Origin: Ciona intestinalis
Lineage: Eukaryota; Chordata; Ascidiacea; Phlebobranchia; Cionidae
Assembly: GCF_000224145.3 (NCBI RefSeq)
Contig: NC_020173.2
Span: 2,892,499 to 2,956,498 of the forward strand
Direction of reading: 5' to 3'
Length of the DNA: 64,000 bases
Part shown: piece after piece, positions 1 through 27,572 of the stretch
Position numbering within the stretch: the first letter of the stretch is position 1
How the letters are laid out: every line of letters begins with the position of its first letter
The notes under the pieces: model-generated
The model's database searches: none
What the model was told of the DNA's origin: nothing
The model's input: only the letters and a program-made list of their open reading frames with translations
Position numbers and translations under genes: made by a program

Positions 1-14896
<14,896 letters not shown>

Positions 14897-14939
14897 CGAC
14901 AATTATCATTCTTAGAAACAACCCGAAGGTTCAAAGCCA

Positions 14940-15095
14940 ACCAGGAGAGCATCAAGGTGACCTCTCATGATGTCATACGTTGTCCTGGCAACTACCGACG
15001 TTGCCACGGCAAGCTGTGATGATGTCATCATGTGTTCCGCAACCAGGGATGATGCCATTCGTTGTCGCGGCAACCAGTGATGAACTGCTTACACT
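14940..15095 (+). repeat. Degenerate minisatellite in GRK 3'UTR
   Basis: Three to four imperfect units mixing GATGATGTCAT with CGTTG(T/C)C..GGCAACC, just after the GRK stop codon. GC-richer than its surroundings and rich in short inverted repeats, so it may form structured RNA. Confidence 0.6.
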
Positions 15096-15358
15096 AGGTG
15101 GCATTGTTTGGCCAAAAAATTTAGTGTTGCAGATAGCTCCCTCTTGTGACCACCTCTTTCGCATTACCAGTGTTAGGAGACTTACTGTGTGATGTCATAA
15201 TGAGCAGTGACGTAACAAAAGAGCAACAATAGCATTTCTTATTTTCACTTCGCTTCACACACACTCACTCTTGCCTGCCTCCCGGTGTTCATCTGATCAA
15301 ATCGAACTCAGTGTTTATTATGACATCATAGTAAATCGTTGTTCGGGAATTCGAACGT

Positions 15359-15364
15359 AATAAA
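15359..15364 (+). terminator. Poly(A) signal of GRK
   Basis: AATAAA about 460 bases after the GRK stop at 14896; the only canonical hexamer seen between that stop and the convergent RPN1 3' end. Confidence 0.6.
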
Positions 15365-16098
15365 GACACATTGTTTCCATTGTTATTCAGGATTGCGCTC
15401 GTTTTTAAGCCTCTTCTATTTGAGATCATGTTTTACTAAGGTTGACTTTTTCATTGTAAGGGGGATGTATAATAACCGTTCCAACTTAAAGCTGATTTTA
15501 TCAAAATCTTAATACACAAAGCACAACTTCAACATTTGTGGTTCAAGTCTCATTTAAGGAAAACAGACAAAGTTTAATTGACGAGAGTCAACAGACAGTC
15601 TGTTCTTATTTATAGTATAACTTTACAGTGAGCAGAAGGTGTGTGAATGCACCGTGTGTGTAAGAAGACATCTATGTTATAACTTGATAAGGAGATTGAG
15701 GTGTGTATGGGGAAAAGATGTTATTTTCCCTTTGTGGTAACACCACATATGTGGAACATGTGTTTTGTGCAGTAAACTTCCATTATAGGAGTGCATAGTT
15801 GGGAAGTTGGTGTAGGCAGTAGTAGTGTACAGGGATATACTTGGAAACAGATCAGGTAGTGTATGAAAACACATTGTGTATTTGTTAAATAGGATACCAA
15901 TGGTATAACTCAATACACCATATATGTCTGCTGCATAAAAGAACTCCTATGGTATAATTTGACAGTGAGCATACAATATGCAAACAAGGGCAGTTTAGTA
16001 CTTAGTTATATAAGCTTATGCATCAGAATTAACTACATACCTAACAAACTAATGTGAATGACTTACTTAAAAACTCTTTTTATCAAAACTTATTTCCT
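15365..16098. repeat. Convergent intergenic region with ~70-bp repeat units (inverse orientation)
   Basis: Between two gene 3' ends. About 15625-15975 contains degraded units whose core GACAGTGAGCAT...GTGTGTAAGAAGACATC is the reverse complement of units at 18.65, 43.9, 46.4 and 61.0 kb. No coding sequence seen. Confidence 0.6.
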
Positions 16099-16104
16099 TT
16101 TATT
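16099..16104 (-). terminator. Poly(A) signal of RPN1
   Basis: TTTATT on the plus strand, i.e. AATAAA on the minus strand, about 120 bases after the ribophorin stop codon. Confidence 0.65.
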
Positions 16105-16221
16105 GTAACGATGCCAACTTATTACTTCACTAACAGATGTAAGACACAATGTATTTGCTTCCAAATATATTTAGTGATGCTTCGAATGAATTTCAACCAA
16201 ATTTTTTAAACTTCTACTTCT

Positions 16222-19200
16222 TTAAAGAGAATAAACCAGACTTTCAATCTTGGCAATATTATCATCAATGGTTTTCTGGTTCTTTCCATCATTTTCAAGA
16301 TATTGTTCACGACTCATTTTGCTTTGGACGAGCTTCTCAGCAAGTAAGATGGAATTAGCGAACTTGTCTTTAAGTAGGGCGTCGGTCTGGTTCATTTGTT
16401 GAACCTGTCATATAAAACGTTTTTATAACATGTTAACTTTTGCATTTAATTAACTAGGCAAAAACAGATTTTGCAGCAGAAATGGTTTGACTATGACATG
16501 GGATACATAAAGTAAAACAGTCAGGCCTATAAAACTGATATTTTACAAAAATAGCTTTTACCGTTAGCTTCCTTTTTTTGATAATTTATTTTTTTATTGC
16601 CCTTATTTTAGTTTGCTTTTTTATATGCGGTGACCTTTAAAAGTTTACAAACCAGTGAACTGAACTGACCGCACCAATTCTTGCACTCATGTAACTCATT
16701 ACGGGCTGAATTTCAAACCCATCTTTAATTGAAAGCAAAGCACATGATTTTCTTGGAGCTTTCTTCTTCAATCTACTCACAGCAAGTTGCTCTGATCGGA
16801 TTATTTCTGTTAGAACTTTCTTTTTCGGTATCAAATATATTCCACCCTGTGATTTAACTAACTGGTCAAATGTAGCTCACACTCTTCTGTTATAACTCTC
16901 CCGTTATCATTCTATTACTTCTGCTACCGGGCCTAATGTAAATAATGAAAAAGCCTAGTGTATTTCTACATTTTGGTCTGGCACCAGGAAAGATTTGTCC
17001 TTTTTCAAACCAGATGAGCCGCTAAAAGATGTTCTGTTAACAGCAAAAACTTCTTTGCTTAACAGAACATTACCTTTATGCTTGAGAACTGAATAGGTTT
17101 TGAACTGCTTTATGGAATATAGACTTAAGCACTCTTACTATGTGTCATACTGAATTGAAGACAGAACCTTGGGAAAATACTATTATTAAATGTCCATACA
17201 CTGCCTCAAGTCAAGATGATAGCACCCTTGGTATTTGGGTAATATACCTACATCCCAGGTCAGGTGTGCCCTTGGTAAATATACCTCTTACCCTAATACT
17301 GCTATAAAAAAATATTTACAAATAAATATAATAAATAAACAAAGAATTACTTTATCAGCAGCTTCTGCAGCATCTTCCCGAAGTTTCAATGAAAGTTGGT
17401 TAATTGCGTTTGTCGCCTCCTTGTGGTCTTTTTCAATGGACTTACGAGAGTAGGCAAAAGCTGCGTGGTCCTTTGATGCCTAGGATGAATTGTGATGTCA
17501 TAGGGGGTAAATTGTTAGAATGCAGTTACACTCATAAACAATTGTCAAATATAGAGAACCCAATTGTTAATGTGGCACATTCATTAAAAACTTTGGCTTC
17601 TTACCTTATATTTGGTCACAGCAGCTTGGTATGCTTCATAACATGATTGTCGCTTTGCTTGGTGGGACTGAACCTTAAATTAAAAGCAAAGTAATAGAAT
17701 TAATATAATGGGACCTAGTAGTATATACAGTTCAATATAATCATATCCTGCATAGGTAAACATTTTAACTTTTTTCAAATATAAAAAATGTTTACTTTTT
17801 TCAGGCACTTTTCGCAAGGAAAGAAGATTTTATGCTATGTTGATAAAGTCCTACAGCGTCGCACAATGGCATCAGAAATACAGTTGACCATCTACCCTAA
17901 AATAATAAATTTGAAAGCTACCTGTTCGATGACTCCTTGCACTCGCATCCGAGCTTCAAGGACTTTATCGTGAGCGATGGAGAAGTCGAGCCGCACGATG
18001 ATGATCACTGTGAAGAAGAGGATGAAGAATGCTCCGACGATGAGGAGAGGTTCTTGGAGCAGGAGGAGACGGTTGAAAGAATAAGACACCTGAGGGCGGA
18101 ACAGTGAAATTTAGGTTGGAATTTTTAGTTTATAAATTATACAACACTTTTAGGGGTCAGGGTGAAATTTAGAATAAAAAAGAAGGATTTTATTTATTTA
18201 GGATTTCATTAAAATTTAACTTTATATTTATTTATGATTTAAAATGAAAAGTAGGCAAGACATTTAGGTTCAGCACCATTTAGGGGTGAGTTTAATTTTA
18301 TGTAAAAAAGTTTTTGTTTTTTTATTAATGGTAATTTTAAGCCACTGACCAGTTTTTATAAAAAAGAAGTCAAATGTTTTACTACAAGCAGGAGAGAGAG
18401 TTAAAAATATTAGGAATTTTTTACAAAACTGTTTTTTAATTACTTCTGTTTGAATGTTTGAAAAAATAAACAAGAAATCTTCAAACTCACAACAAAGTCA
18501 TCAATGTGTTGTTCAACCAAATCTTTCTTGCGGAAAACAACGACTGGTCGTCCAACCGTGTCGAGGTACGTGAAGTGAAGCGAGTCCTCACCTCGCTCGG
18601 CAGAGTACGGGAGGTCTGCTTTGATGTTCCTGTGGGTAGAGGGGTTACCTTATGCTCGCTGTCGAGTTACCATATGGTTGTCTTCTTATACATTAAACAC
18701 ACATGGTATAATTATACACGTCATGCTCACTGTCAAGTTACAACATAGGTATCTTCTTGTACACTAAACACACATGGTGTATATTTATACACCTTATGCT
18801 CACTGTCAAGTTATAACATGGGTGTCTTATATACACCGGGCACACAAACGTAAGTGTAATGTACTAAACTATTAGCAAAACTCACTTTGAACCTTCAGGA
18901 AGAATAATCTTGAGTTCAAAATCCTCAACAACTTGTTCATCCATCACATGATCCACGAACCTCATCTTCAATGCATTCACATCACCTGGAGGTAAATGAA
19001 AGATACAAACTTTAGATCATTTGATTCTATAAAGATGCGTGTTGCCTGGATTCTAGGGACCACGGTTGGAAAAATACTCAAACATGTCACCTAAGAAGGC
19101 CCATTGTTTTAACATTGTATACAAACTATTCTATATGTATGAGGTCCTACCACTAAGCTATACCATTGGACCTGTGGTTTAGGCATGATTAAGCCAATTA

Positions 19201-21537
19201 TCAGAGTTTAGTACAAAGAAAGTTAGCCCAGTTCTCCATAATCCACATTGTACATTCATTAATTCAACTTGATCGATATATTTAGTAATGACTGAAAAGG
19301 CGGAAATGCAAAACGCAGAAAGGGAGGAAAGGGAAGCAGGCACACAGTTAGTTGAGACTTGAGTGGTAAGCATACATTTACAATGTTATAAGGGTTAAGA
19401 CCTACAATAGGACATTTACAACAGTAAACAAATTCCTTTTGTTTATAACAATGCCCCTACATTAATACACCAGTCCTACCTCTTGTAAATAGATAGTTGT
19501 AGCTTGGCAAGTTATACCCGATGTAATAATGCGTCTTCCATCCACCAAACAATGGGAATCGTGGTCGGAGCTCCAAATCCACCGATTCATCAGCTTGGTA
19601 TAAGTTTGAAGTTGAAATATTTCCGATTTCATCTCTACAAGTAAAAGTAATCAATGTAATGATAAATTATGTTATGAAATAACTTAAAAGTCCAAATAAT
19701 CAACTTATGCAACTCTTTTTTAAAAAGTAGGGCGCAATTTAATTTTTTTAGTATGCCTTTGCCTATTGCTGTGTTTAATTTAAGTTTATTTTTAGTTATA
19801 TATATTTTTGGTGTCTTGTTAGGTTGCCTAGAAGAAGAAATTTAAGTACCAAAATAAAACAAGACAAGCTGTCAAAACCTCAACAAAACTCTACCAATGC
19901 TAGCACGTGATATAAACAACATACCTGTAATATACATCCATAGCTGAAGCTGGAAGAATTGTCTTGAATGATTTGACTGATGAAACCCCACTGTTGGGTT
20001 GACGTTGGTAGTCATATCTACTGAACGATCCCTTCAATTTTGCACCAGTGTGTCTAATGTCAAGTGTTTCCTCAACAGCTATGTTGCCCCAGTGGGAAAT
20101 TTCAATGACCCTTTCAAGTTTGGTAACAGTGAGGAATGGAGTGTTGTTTTCATAGTGGATTTTCATTGCATTCTGAAATAAGATTTAATAAGTTATTTGA
20201 AGATAATGAAGAAAGACTACAGAAGACTTAATTTCCAAGCTATTGAGAATACTTTTGGACTTGGTACCATACAGACATGAAAAAGGTTCTTAAACAATCT
20301 ACTAATTGATATACAACCCCACGCTGCTACGATCTAGATCTGACAAAGGCAATTTAAAGATAATTCTAAAAGGTGAGGTCCTGGTCGGGCAAATGTGAAC
20401 TGCTATTGACATGTTTTTTAAAATAGCTCTAAATTTATATGTATATAATATATATTGACAATTTATATTATGGTAAATATTCTAGAATCTTCTATCTTGC
20501 AGACCTGACTGTTAGCTGGAACATTTTCAAATTCTTTGGTATCTCCATACTTGATAGTTGTATCTTCATGTGAAGGATTTCCAAACTTGGAAAAAGTTTC
20601 GATTGTGCTTGAAGGAAGTTCAACACTAGTTGTTTGGCTTTCGCTCAAGTACGGAGAGAAATAGAAATGATTGCCGCGATAAACGACTAGCTGGTTCTGG
20701 GATTGGGTGATTTCCCTAAAGAAGGAACGAAAACTTAAATAAGGAGACAAACAAAATCAGTTTTTCTATGCAATGCTGTAGGGTTTTCACCATTTAAAAA
20801 AGTGCTAGTACTTTTTATATTAAAATAAATTTAGCTACAGTATGATACATACATTAAGTTTATGTACTATGAGTTGGTAAACATGTATACTGTTATGAAA
20901 AAGCCAGTGGCAAGACATACTTGGGAAATGGGCTCAAAGCATTTGCAAAGACTTCATCAGCAGTAAATGTAAAAGTTCCTTTGGACTTTAATGGCTCAGG
21001 TAGAGCGACGGTGAAAGTTCCTTTAGCTCCACTTTTTTCTGTCATTTTAAAACTGGTATCGTCATCACTGCCCTGCAAGATAAATATATTTTAAGTAAAA
21101 TTCCTACTTGAAATCCGGTATTTTACGTTTACCATATAATTATAATAGTTTGATACAGTAATACATACATTTCAAATTTTACAAACATTTTAATTTTCCA
21201 TTAATATGTACGATTGTATAGTCTGTTATTTTATGTTTACTGTTTCAATATTTTAACATTATTTTACGCACAACACTTTTGAACACTTTACAATGTCGTA
21301 GTTACATACTTTAGAAATTGAGATGTATGCCAACTGTTTAACATGGGCTGGATCCACTGTGAACTGGAAGTTTGAAACAGCAGAATTTCCGGAGTTTTTG
21401 AGCGTTACTGTTGTTGTAACTTTCACCAAGTGAGATTTCAGATCAATCACTCTGCTAACTTCTTCATTGACTAAAGTCGCTGAAGCAATTGCAGCAAGTG
21501 ACAAAAGAAAAATCCCAATGTAAGAGTTTGATATCAT
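16222..21537 (-). CDS. RPN1: Ribophorin I (oligosaccharyltransferase subunit 1)
   Basis: Non-catalytic subunit of the ER oligosaccharyltransferase that N-glycosylates proteins. Exons (minus): 21537-21310, 21072-20921, 20715-20505, 20172-19925, 19634-19480, 18985-18886, 18629-18491, 18089-17922, 17673-17605, 17479-17351, 16404-16222. They sum to 1782 nt, 593 aa (human 607), with all phases compatible. Signal peptide about residues 1-20 ([20 protein letters not shown]). The luminal domain has hallmark blocks [34 protein letters not shown] and [14 protein letters not shown]. One membrane span at about 425-443 ([20 protein letters not shown]), then a cytosolic coiled-coil-like tail. The first in-frame ATG after an apparent acceptor at 21552 is taken as start; an ATG 11 codons upstream lies on the intron side of that acceptor. 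Confidence 0.95.
16405..17350 (-). other. RPN1 intron 10
   Basis: Largest RPN1 intron. A 65-codon open frame on the minus strand (16637-16834, starting [16 protein letters not shown]) has no recognised similarity and no need of a place in ribophorin. No other gene seen. Confidence 0.4.
18650..18845 (+). repeat. ~70-bp minisatellite units (three copies), RPN1 intron
   Basis: Three head-to-tail units built from ATGCTCACTGTCAAGTTA, then CTTCTTATACA-like and AAACACACATGGT. The same unit recurs at 43.9, 46.4 and 61.0 kb. Confidence 0.8.
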
Positions 21538-21550
21538 GATTAAACTTAAA

Positions 21551-21553
21551 CCT
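21551..21553 (-). promoter_or_regulatory. 3' splice acceptor 14 nt upstream of the RPN1 start
   Basis: The minus strand reads TTAATTTATTTACAG then 14 bases and ATG. Either a 5'UTR intron ends here or it is a spliced-leader trans-splice site; tunicates, including Ciona, trans-splice many mRNAs. Confidence 0.5.
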
Positions 21554-22278
21554 GTAAATAAATTAACCAATAAGATGTGTATAGATTTTAATCAAAGCAT
21601 ATTTCAACAACTATTGATGTTATTATTTGCTGTACGCTTACGCTGCTACAAGAACTTCGTTACCGTATGACATAAGCGAATTCGTATACGGTATTATACC
21701 AATAACACGTATTTAACTAATGTTGTAACTGATACATCTATGTTTACCCCACAAACTGCAAAATAGATGCATTCTTAAAAAACAGTTGCTGGTTATTAAG
21801 CAGACGGACACAAATGTCTTTCTTACGACGCTCTTAGTCAAATTAACTTAAAAATTCGACATATACTATCTACGCTAATGTATCCAAAGTACCACGTATA
21901 TATTAGTCTTAAATTTAGCAGGACTGCACTTAATATATACAACATACACTACATAACGATGCGTCGTTTGCAAACTTTGTTCGCTAATAATCGAAAACAA
22001 TTCATATTTTCGTTTTCGCGGCGTGGCAGGTGACGTAGCAATATACGCCACGTATTCGACACAGACATCAAGAATTTATAAATCATGGGGCGCTGTTTTG
22101 CGTGTGCGTACTGCGTATAACTAGTTTTCAAACCTGTTAAACGAAAGCGTGCCGTGGTTAAGAGGTAAAATGTCTTAGAAGAAATTCTACACGAATATAT
22201 ATTTGGGTAAATTTGTTTCATATTTTTGTAATCCTCTTTTTGCACATTTTTATTTGCATTGAAAAAAATAAACCGCAA
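21554..22278. other. Intergenic, RPN1 5' side to SDR array
   Basis: Holds the putative RPN1 promoter. Short open frames here have no recognised similarity. Nothing else seen. Confidence 0.4.
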
Positions 22279-22483
22279 TTATTTCAAGGTCCGTCTTCCG
22301 TCAACATTAACCAACTCTCCAGTGATCATGGTCGCCTTATCTGAAGCAAGGAACCTTATGAGGTCTGCAACTTCACTTTTAGTTGTTATACGTCCGTTTA
22401 ACTTTGTCATATTTTCTTCTTGAAAGAGCTGCTTTGCCTCATTAGATAATATGAGGTAGATATCTGTATCTACGAATCCAGGG
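22279..22483 (-). pseudogene. Orphan last exon of an SDR gene (or alternative terminal exon of SDR-A)
   Basis: Minus-strand exon-7 homologue with acceptor TATACAG at 22484-22489, then PGFVDTDIYLILSNEAKQL..., the family block EVADLIRFLASDKATMITGE and a stop at 22279. Exons 1-6 are absent between it and SDR-A. It is open throughout, and its acceptor has the phase needed to join SDR-A exon 6, so it could be an alternative 3' exon. The usual DGG end reads DGR. Confidence 0.75.
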
Positions 22484-23374
22484 CTGTATATCATTTGTAT
22501 TTAGTTTAAACTGTAATATAGCTATGATTGGTGAGTCATGTTAAACTTCGTTCCAGATGAACGCGGAAGCCGTCGTCTTCGACCTCTGTCCATTTATTAG
22601 CGGTTGTGACAATTTTAGCGCAGGCATGTTTAGTAAGCAAGGAGCGTCACGGGTGGTAACTTTGTGGTGAGTGAAGTTTATTTAGTTTTCTAGTTGTATC
22701 TGGTTTATTCCTATGTTGCATATATGAAAGTAACTTTAACTGAACCTAACTTAATTGTTTTATCTTCGAGTGGGGAGGTAACGACTATCGTTAAACCACG
22801 TTGCCTGAGTTACCACGTATGTATAACTTTTGTAGGTGAATAATACAACATAGCAGAATAATGCCAAGCTTTAACGATAAAATATCTGAATGCTTTTAAA
22901 AGTTTGTTTGCCATTAGCGCAAAGTTAGTTTTGTTTCAAATATTACCGTTTTTAGAATATACGTATTGGATTTTTATGGTACAATGATTATAAACTTGTA
23001 ATAATACCTTATCACTGTAATTTGTAAATTGAAGCATTTGAAACCGCTTCATAATTCTAACGCGTTCTTCTCTCCTTGCCCGTTTGCGGCAATATTATCA
23101 CGCGCGCGGCGAGGACCTTAATTACCGAATAATTCTGCCTCTTACCGAAAATTTGAGCTTTTGTATTTTGTTGTGACCGACATTACCTTATTACATTAAT
23201 GAAATATATTTTTCTAAATACGCCATTTCATAGGACTGGTTTAAACCCATCTATGCCGAAACCAATAATAAAATATTAATAAACGCCCAAATTTTCCAAA
23301 ATATTTTATTGCGGACATTAAATTAAATGCAAATATATTTAATCCGTATAAATATTGAGTTCGCATACTGAACA
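22484..23374. other. Spacer between orphan SDR exon and SDR-A
   Basis: No further SDR exon found on either strand. Possible SDR-A poly(A) signal (AATAAA on minus) at 23305-23310. Confidence 0.5.
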
Positions 23375-25223
23375 TTAAAGTAAAGATCGTCCCCCGTCAA
23401 TAGTAATCAACTCTCCAGTGATCATGGTCGCCTTATCTGAAGCAAGGAACCTTATGAGGTCTGAAACATCACTTTTGGTTGTGAGTCGATTCCTCAGTTT
23501 AGTTATGTTGTAGCCGATGATCTTACGCATGCGATCTGTAGGTATTGTGCCTTCGTATATATCAGTTTCTACAACGCCCGGACTGTGTACAATAAGGATA
23601 TTTAGTTTGTTGTATATCTTTTACAAAGTGGGGGGAGATGGGACATTTTTCGTTCTATTTTCTCATCTTATTAAACAAAACAATTTCAAAGAAATATGAA
23701 AACTGTCCCCTTACAATTTCCATAGACCGTGGTTAATTGTTTAAAACACGATCAGGATATTTGGATATTATGAGCTAAAGCTGTCCCATCTTACCCCACA
23801 GTACTATACCACAAGTTAGCTTACCACACGGCGTTACAACGTATTCCATACTTGGTAAAATCTAGAAGTAAATGCATAATGGTTAATAACGGGTATTGTT
23901 CGGGTATGGCCCACGTTATCATTTACTTTTCTTGTCCTATTTAGTAATTAATACAGAATATTTACAGAATTGTGTAACCGCAGCTCCACTACTCTAAAAT
24001 TGTTGTTGATTGTGCGTAAACGGTTCGAAAATATGAGATTTAGCTGATAACGCCATTACGTCTTACCCCACAGTATTATTAATTGCAGAAACAAAAATCT
24101 TTTTCGAGAAACAAAAGTATTATGTAGTGATTGTCATGTAGTAATTTGTGGTTTAGTAGTACAGTACGTAAATTATTACTATACAAAATATTTCGGTACA
24201 TAGTAGTACACAAAGTATAATTATTGTTAATCTCAAAGAGCCCTATCGACAATTGAATATTCTTAACAAATTTGCCCATCTTAATTGTTTGCCTCGCCTT
24301 TATATTAATTTGTCTCACCTCACGAAATTTACAAAATGCATAAAAGCAACAGTTTTGTAGTGTATACAAAATACTGTTATGTCTGCATATATTACATACC
24401 TGCCGCAATGGTTTTAGTTAGATGGGCAATTGATATTTTTGCCATCCCATACACAAGGAAATTGCGAGCGTATGTCTCTCTCGCAACGCTGCACAAGTTG
24501 ACGATGTTTCCTGTAGCGATTAATCATCAACTTTCATGACTTAGGTAGTTTACAGTAAACTTTACCTTTAGTTTTGCTGAGGTATGGCCTTGCAATCTTG
24601 GTTAGATAGATTGGCGCTTTAACATTAATGCTGAACACTTTATCGAAATCTTCACTGGTGTACTGCACAAAAACGGCCCTGCTGTAAGTTTCAGTACTAT
24701 CCATGACGCAAAATGTTGTATAAATAGGCTTAATGCGATTACCACACACGCGCACAGCTTTAATTTACATCTTTTCAGTATGATGTACAGATTGTCTGTT
24801 TATCTTACCTCTTCTATATCTTTGAACAATACGATTCCTGCGTTGTTAACCAAGACATCAAGTTGTCCAAACGTCTTGATCGTTTCATTCATCAACAAAT
24901 CCATATCTTCTTGTTTTCTTAGATCAGCTGCTACTTCCAATACCTGAAGTAAAGTTATTGAACAAACACAAGTTTCATGGAATCGTTGTATTTACATGCG
25001 GAGATCCATTTTCTTTGCAAACTTTTGCAACTTCTGCCAATTCATCTTTCTGGGATGGTAACCCAGTGATGCACAATGAGGCTCCTTCCTTTGCAAATCC
25101 TTTAGCAGTTTCGGCTCCGATTCCCCTCGAACTGCCTGTTAGAAAATACTAAAATCTTCACAAGGTAAGCTTTAAAACTCATTTCTTACCGGTTACAAGA
25201 ACAACCCGTTTCCCCGCAGCCAT
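23375..25223 (-). CDS. SDR-A: classical short-chain dehydrogenase/reductase
   Basis: Seven exons (minus): 25223-25190, 25135-24996, 24943-24809, 24662-24566, 24510-24400, 23861-23825, 23582-23375; 762 nt, 253 aa. Rossmann NAD(P)-binding start RVVLVTGSSRGIG (TGxxxGxG) spans the exon 1/2 junction. Also seen: the SDR motif VNNAG, catalytic Ser in NIVNLCSVA, YGMAK (YxxxK) 13 residues later, and CPG after strand 6. The C-terminus ends IDGGRSLL. FabG-like oxidoreductase of unknown substrate; no signal or membrane segment, so probably cytosolic. It sets the exon template for the array. MITEs sit in introns 5 and 6. The start is the only ATG giving the complete Rossmann strand. Confidence 0.92.
23622..23810 (-). 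mobile_element. Cimi-1-like MITE, SDR-A intron 6
   Basis: GTGGGGGGAGATGGGACA at one end and CTGTCCCATCTTACCCCACA at the other; internal TTAATTGTTTAAAACACGAT. Confidence 0.8.
23905..24078 (-). mobile_element. Degraded Cimi-1-like MITE, SDR-A intron 5
   Basis: Recognisable by the order of internal blocks (TTTACAGAATTGTGTAACCG, TGTTGATTGTGCG) and the right end CGTCTTACCCCACAGTA. Confidence 0.6.
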
Positions 25224-25652
25224 ATTGAATAACAACACAGCGTGACTGAGCAGGTTTTCGATTTGAGCGAGACATACGTCACAGCACAGACAACTTTATT
25301 CGTTCCGAATGAATGCAGATACCACAGTTAGACCGAGCGCGCCGCCTCAAATCAACACGGTATTGCCGCAAACCAATACAAATACAGCATAGCTCCAGGG
25401 ATAAGTAAAAATACATAGTACCGTTAGCCCATAATATAAGATTTTCTAATTGTGTTTTTAACAAGCAACGACGCTATTTAGGGTGGTGGGTGGCTGCGGT
25501 TACAGTTGTAAACACTCATCGTTTACTATCAAATGGAATCTAGTTGGCTATAAATTAAAAGGGGGATTCACGATTTTCAAATACAACCCATTTGATATAT
25601 AAACACTACGAAGTGCAAATCCTAATATTTATTCAAATTACGTAATGTAGCA

Positions 25653-27060
25653 TTAGGCGGTCAATGAAAGCATCTTTCCGCCGTCAATAGTTATCAACTC
25701 TCCAGTGATCATTGTCGCCTTATCTGAAGCCAGAAACCTAATAAGGTCTGAAACTTCACTCTTAGTTGTTATTCGACCATTTAGTTTGCTTTTGTTAAAT
25801 TCAAGCAATTCTTGTTTCGTTATTTCTGTAGCAACGCCCTCGAGTATGTCTGTATCGGCAACGGCACCTGGGCTATTGAAAAAAATGTATTTGCAGTATT
25901 AGATTGGGTATGAACCTTTCATAACACTATTGTTCATATGAATGAGATCGTACGGCGAGACATGCCGGGGACCTGGGATTGGTCAGAGTTAGATAAGTCC
26001 AGAAATCATTCGCGACACCTGCTTACCTAACGGCATTGCATCTTATTCCGTTTTCAGCGAAATCTGAAACCAAATGGACGTTTGGTGTTTAAACTGTTTA
26101 AACACAATGATTTTATAATATGTTCCTTACTTACCAGCGGCTGTAGTTTTAGTTAAATAAGCGATTGATGCTTTTGACATTCCATACAGAAGGCAAGTTT
26201 TTAAATACCATTCCTTGGCAAAACTGCACATGTTGACGATATTACCTGAACATATCAATTATTAACATGTTATTGACATTAACCATTCAAGTAACCATAT
26301 ACCTTTAGTTTTGCTGAGATGAGGCTTAGCAAGCTTGGTTAGATAGATCGGCGCTTTAACATTGATGCTGAATGTCTTGTCAAAATCCTCGCTGGTGTAC
26401 TGTGAATGTAAACACAAACCAACTTCATAAGACAGACAAATAACATTGTAAATACGGGTCTTAAACGTATCTAATTTATCCCCGCAATGATACACACACC
26501 CACAATACAAGTGTAGAATCATCGAGCTTCAAAGCCAAAGCCTCTGGGCTACAGGCAGGCGCGCCACTACTGTGTCACGACATCCATATATAAAGCAGCC
26601 TATTTGCAATATACGGTTTAACCATGTCTTACCATTTCTAAATCGCAAAATGAAAAGATTCCTGCGTTGTTAACCAAGACATCAAGTTGTCCAAACGTCT
26701 TGATCGTTTCATTCATCAACAAATCCATATCTTCTTGTTTTCTTAGATCAGCTGCTACTTCCAATACCTGAAGTAAAGTTATTGAGCAAACACAAGTTTC
26801 ATGGAATCGTTGTATTTACATGCGGAGATCCATTTTCTTTGCAAACTTTCGCAACTTCTGCTAATTCATCTTTCTGGGATGGTAACCCAGTGATGCACAA
26901 TGAGGCTCCTTCCTTTGCAAATCCTTTAGCAGTTTCGGCTCCAATTCCCCTCGAACTGCCTGTTGGATAACACTGCAACCTTAACAGCCCAATTTCACAA
27001 GGTAAGCTTTAAAACGCATTTCTTACCCGTCACAAGAACAACCCGTTTCCCCGCAGCCAT
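25653..27060 (-). CDS. SDR-B: classical short-chain dehydrogenase/reductase
   Basis: Exons (minus): 27060-27027, 26959-26820, 26767-26633, 26399-26303, 26245-26135, 26063-26027, 25872-25653; 774 nt, 257 aa. Cofactor motif TGSSRGIG, NNAG, catalytic Ser in NIVNMCSFA, YGMSK, and C-terminus IDGGKMLSLTA. Exons 1-3 are almost the same as SDR-A, while exon 5 (KEWYLKTCLLYG) and the substrate-loop region (VADTDILEGVATEITKQ) differ clearly. That pattern suggests shared cofactor use and divergent substrate pockets. Confidence 0.92.
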
Positions 27061-27279
27061 GTTGAGTAACAACACAGCGCAACTGAGCAGTTTTTGTCTC
27101 GTAAGAGAGATGCGTCATAACACAAACGACGTCACATCGCAAACGATTAGTCTCGTTTCGAATAAACGCCGAAACCACAACGTTGCCGCATGCGCCGACT
27201 CGAAGCAAATGCGGCAACGGTGCAAACCAGTAAAATGGCCTGAAGCTGCCGTTGCCGTTTCAGTAACAATACCAGAAGT

Positions 27280-27447
27280 CTATGTTTTTTATTCTTTTTT
27301 ATTGCCCCATTTGATAATAAAGAATATTTACAGAATCAAATAACCGTAGTCCCACGACCCTAAAAGGCGTTGTTAATTGTTCAAAACACGACCAGAAAAT
27401 ATGGGATTTAGGTGTTAACGGCATCCCATTTTACCCCACAGTACTAC
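27280..27447 (-). mobile_element. Degraded Cimi-1-like MITE between SDR-B and SDR-C
   Basis: Same block order as other copies (TTTACAGAATCAAATAACCG, GTTGTTAATTGTTCAAAACA, ATTTTACCCCACAGTA). Confidence 0.65.
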
Positions 27448-27572
27448 ATATCATTTAGGCGCCTTAGAATATTTGTTAAACCATAAAACATTTTATTTAT
27501 TGGTTATATATTATAAACAGTTTTGTATTATACATCATGTTATGTTGCATTGCAATATACAGCATCAGGCTG

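Noticed and set aside
21949-22278. 109-residue minus-strand open frame upstream of RPN1
   Set aside because: No recognisable domain, compositionally like intergenic sequence, and no supporting splice or poly(A) context.
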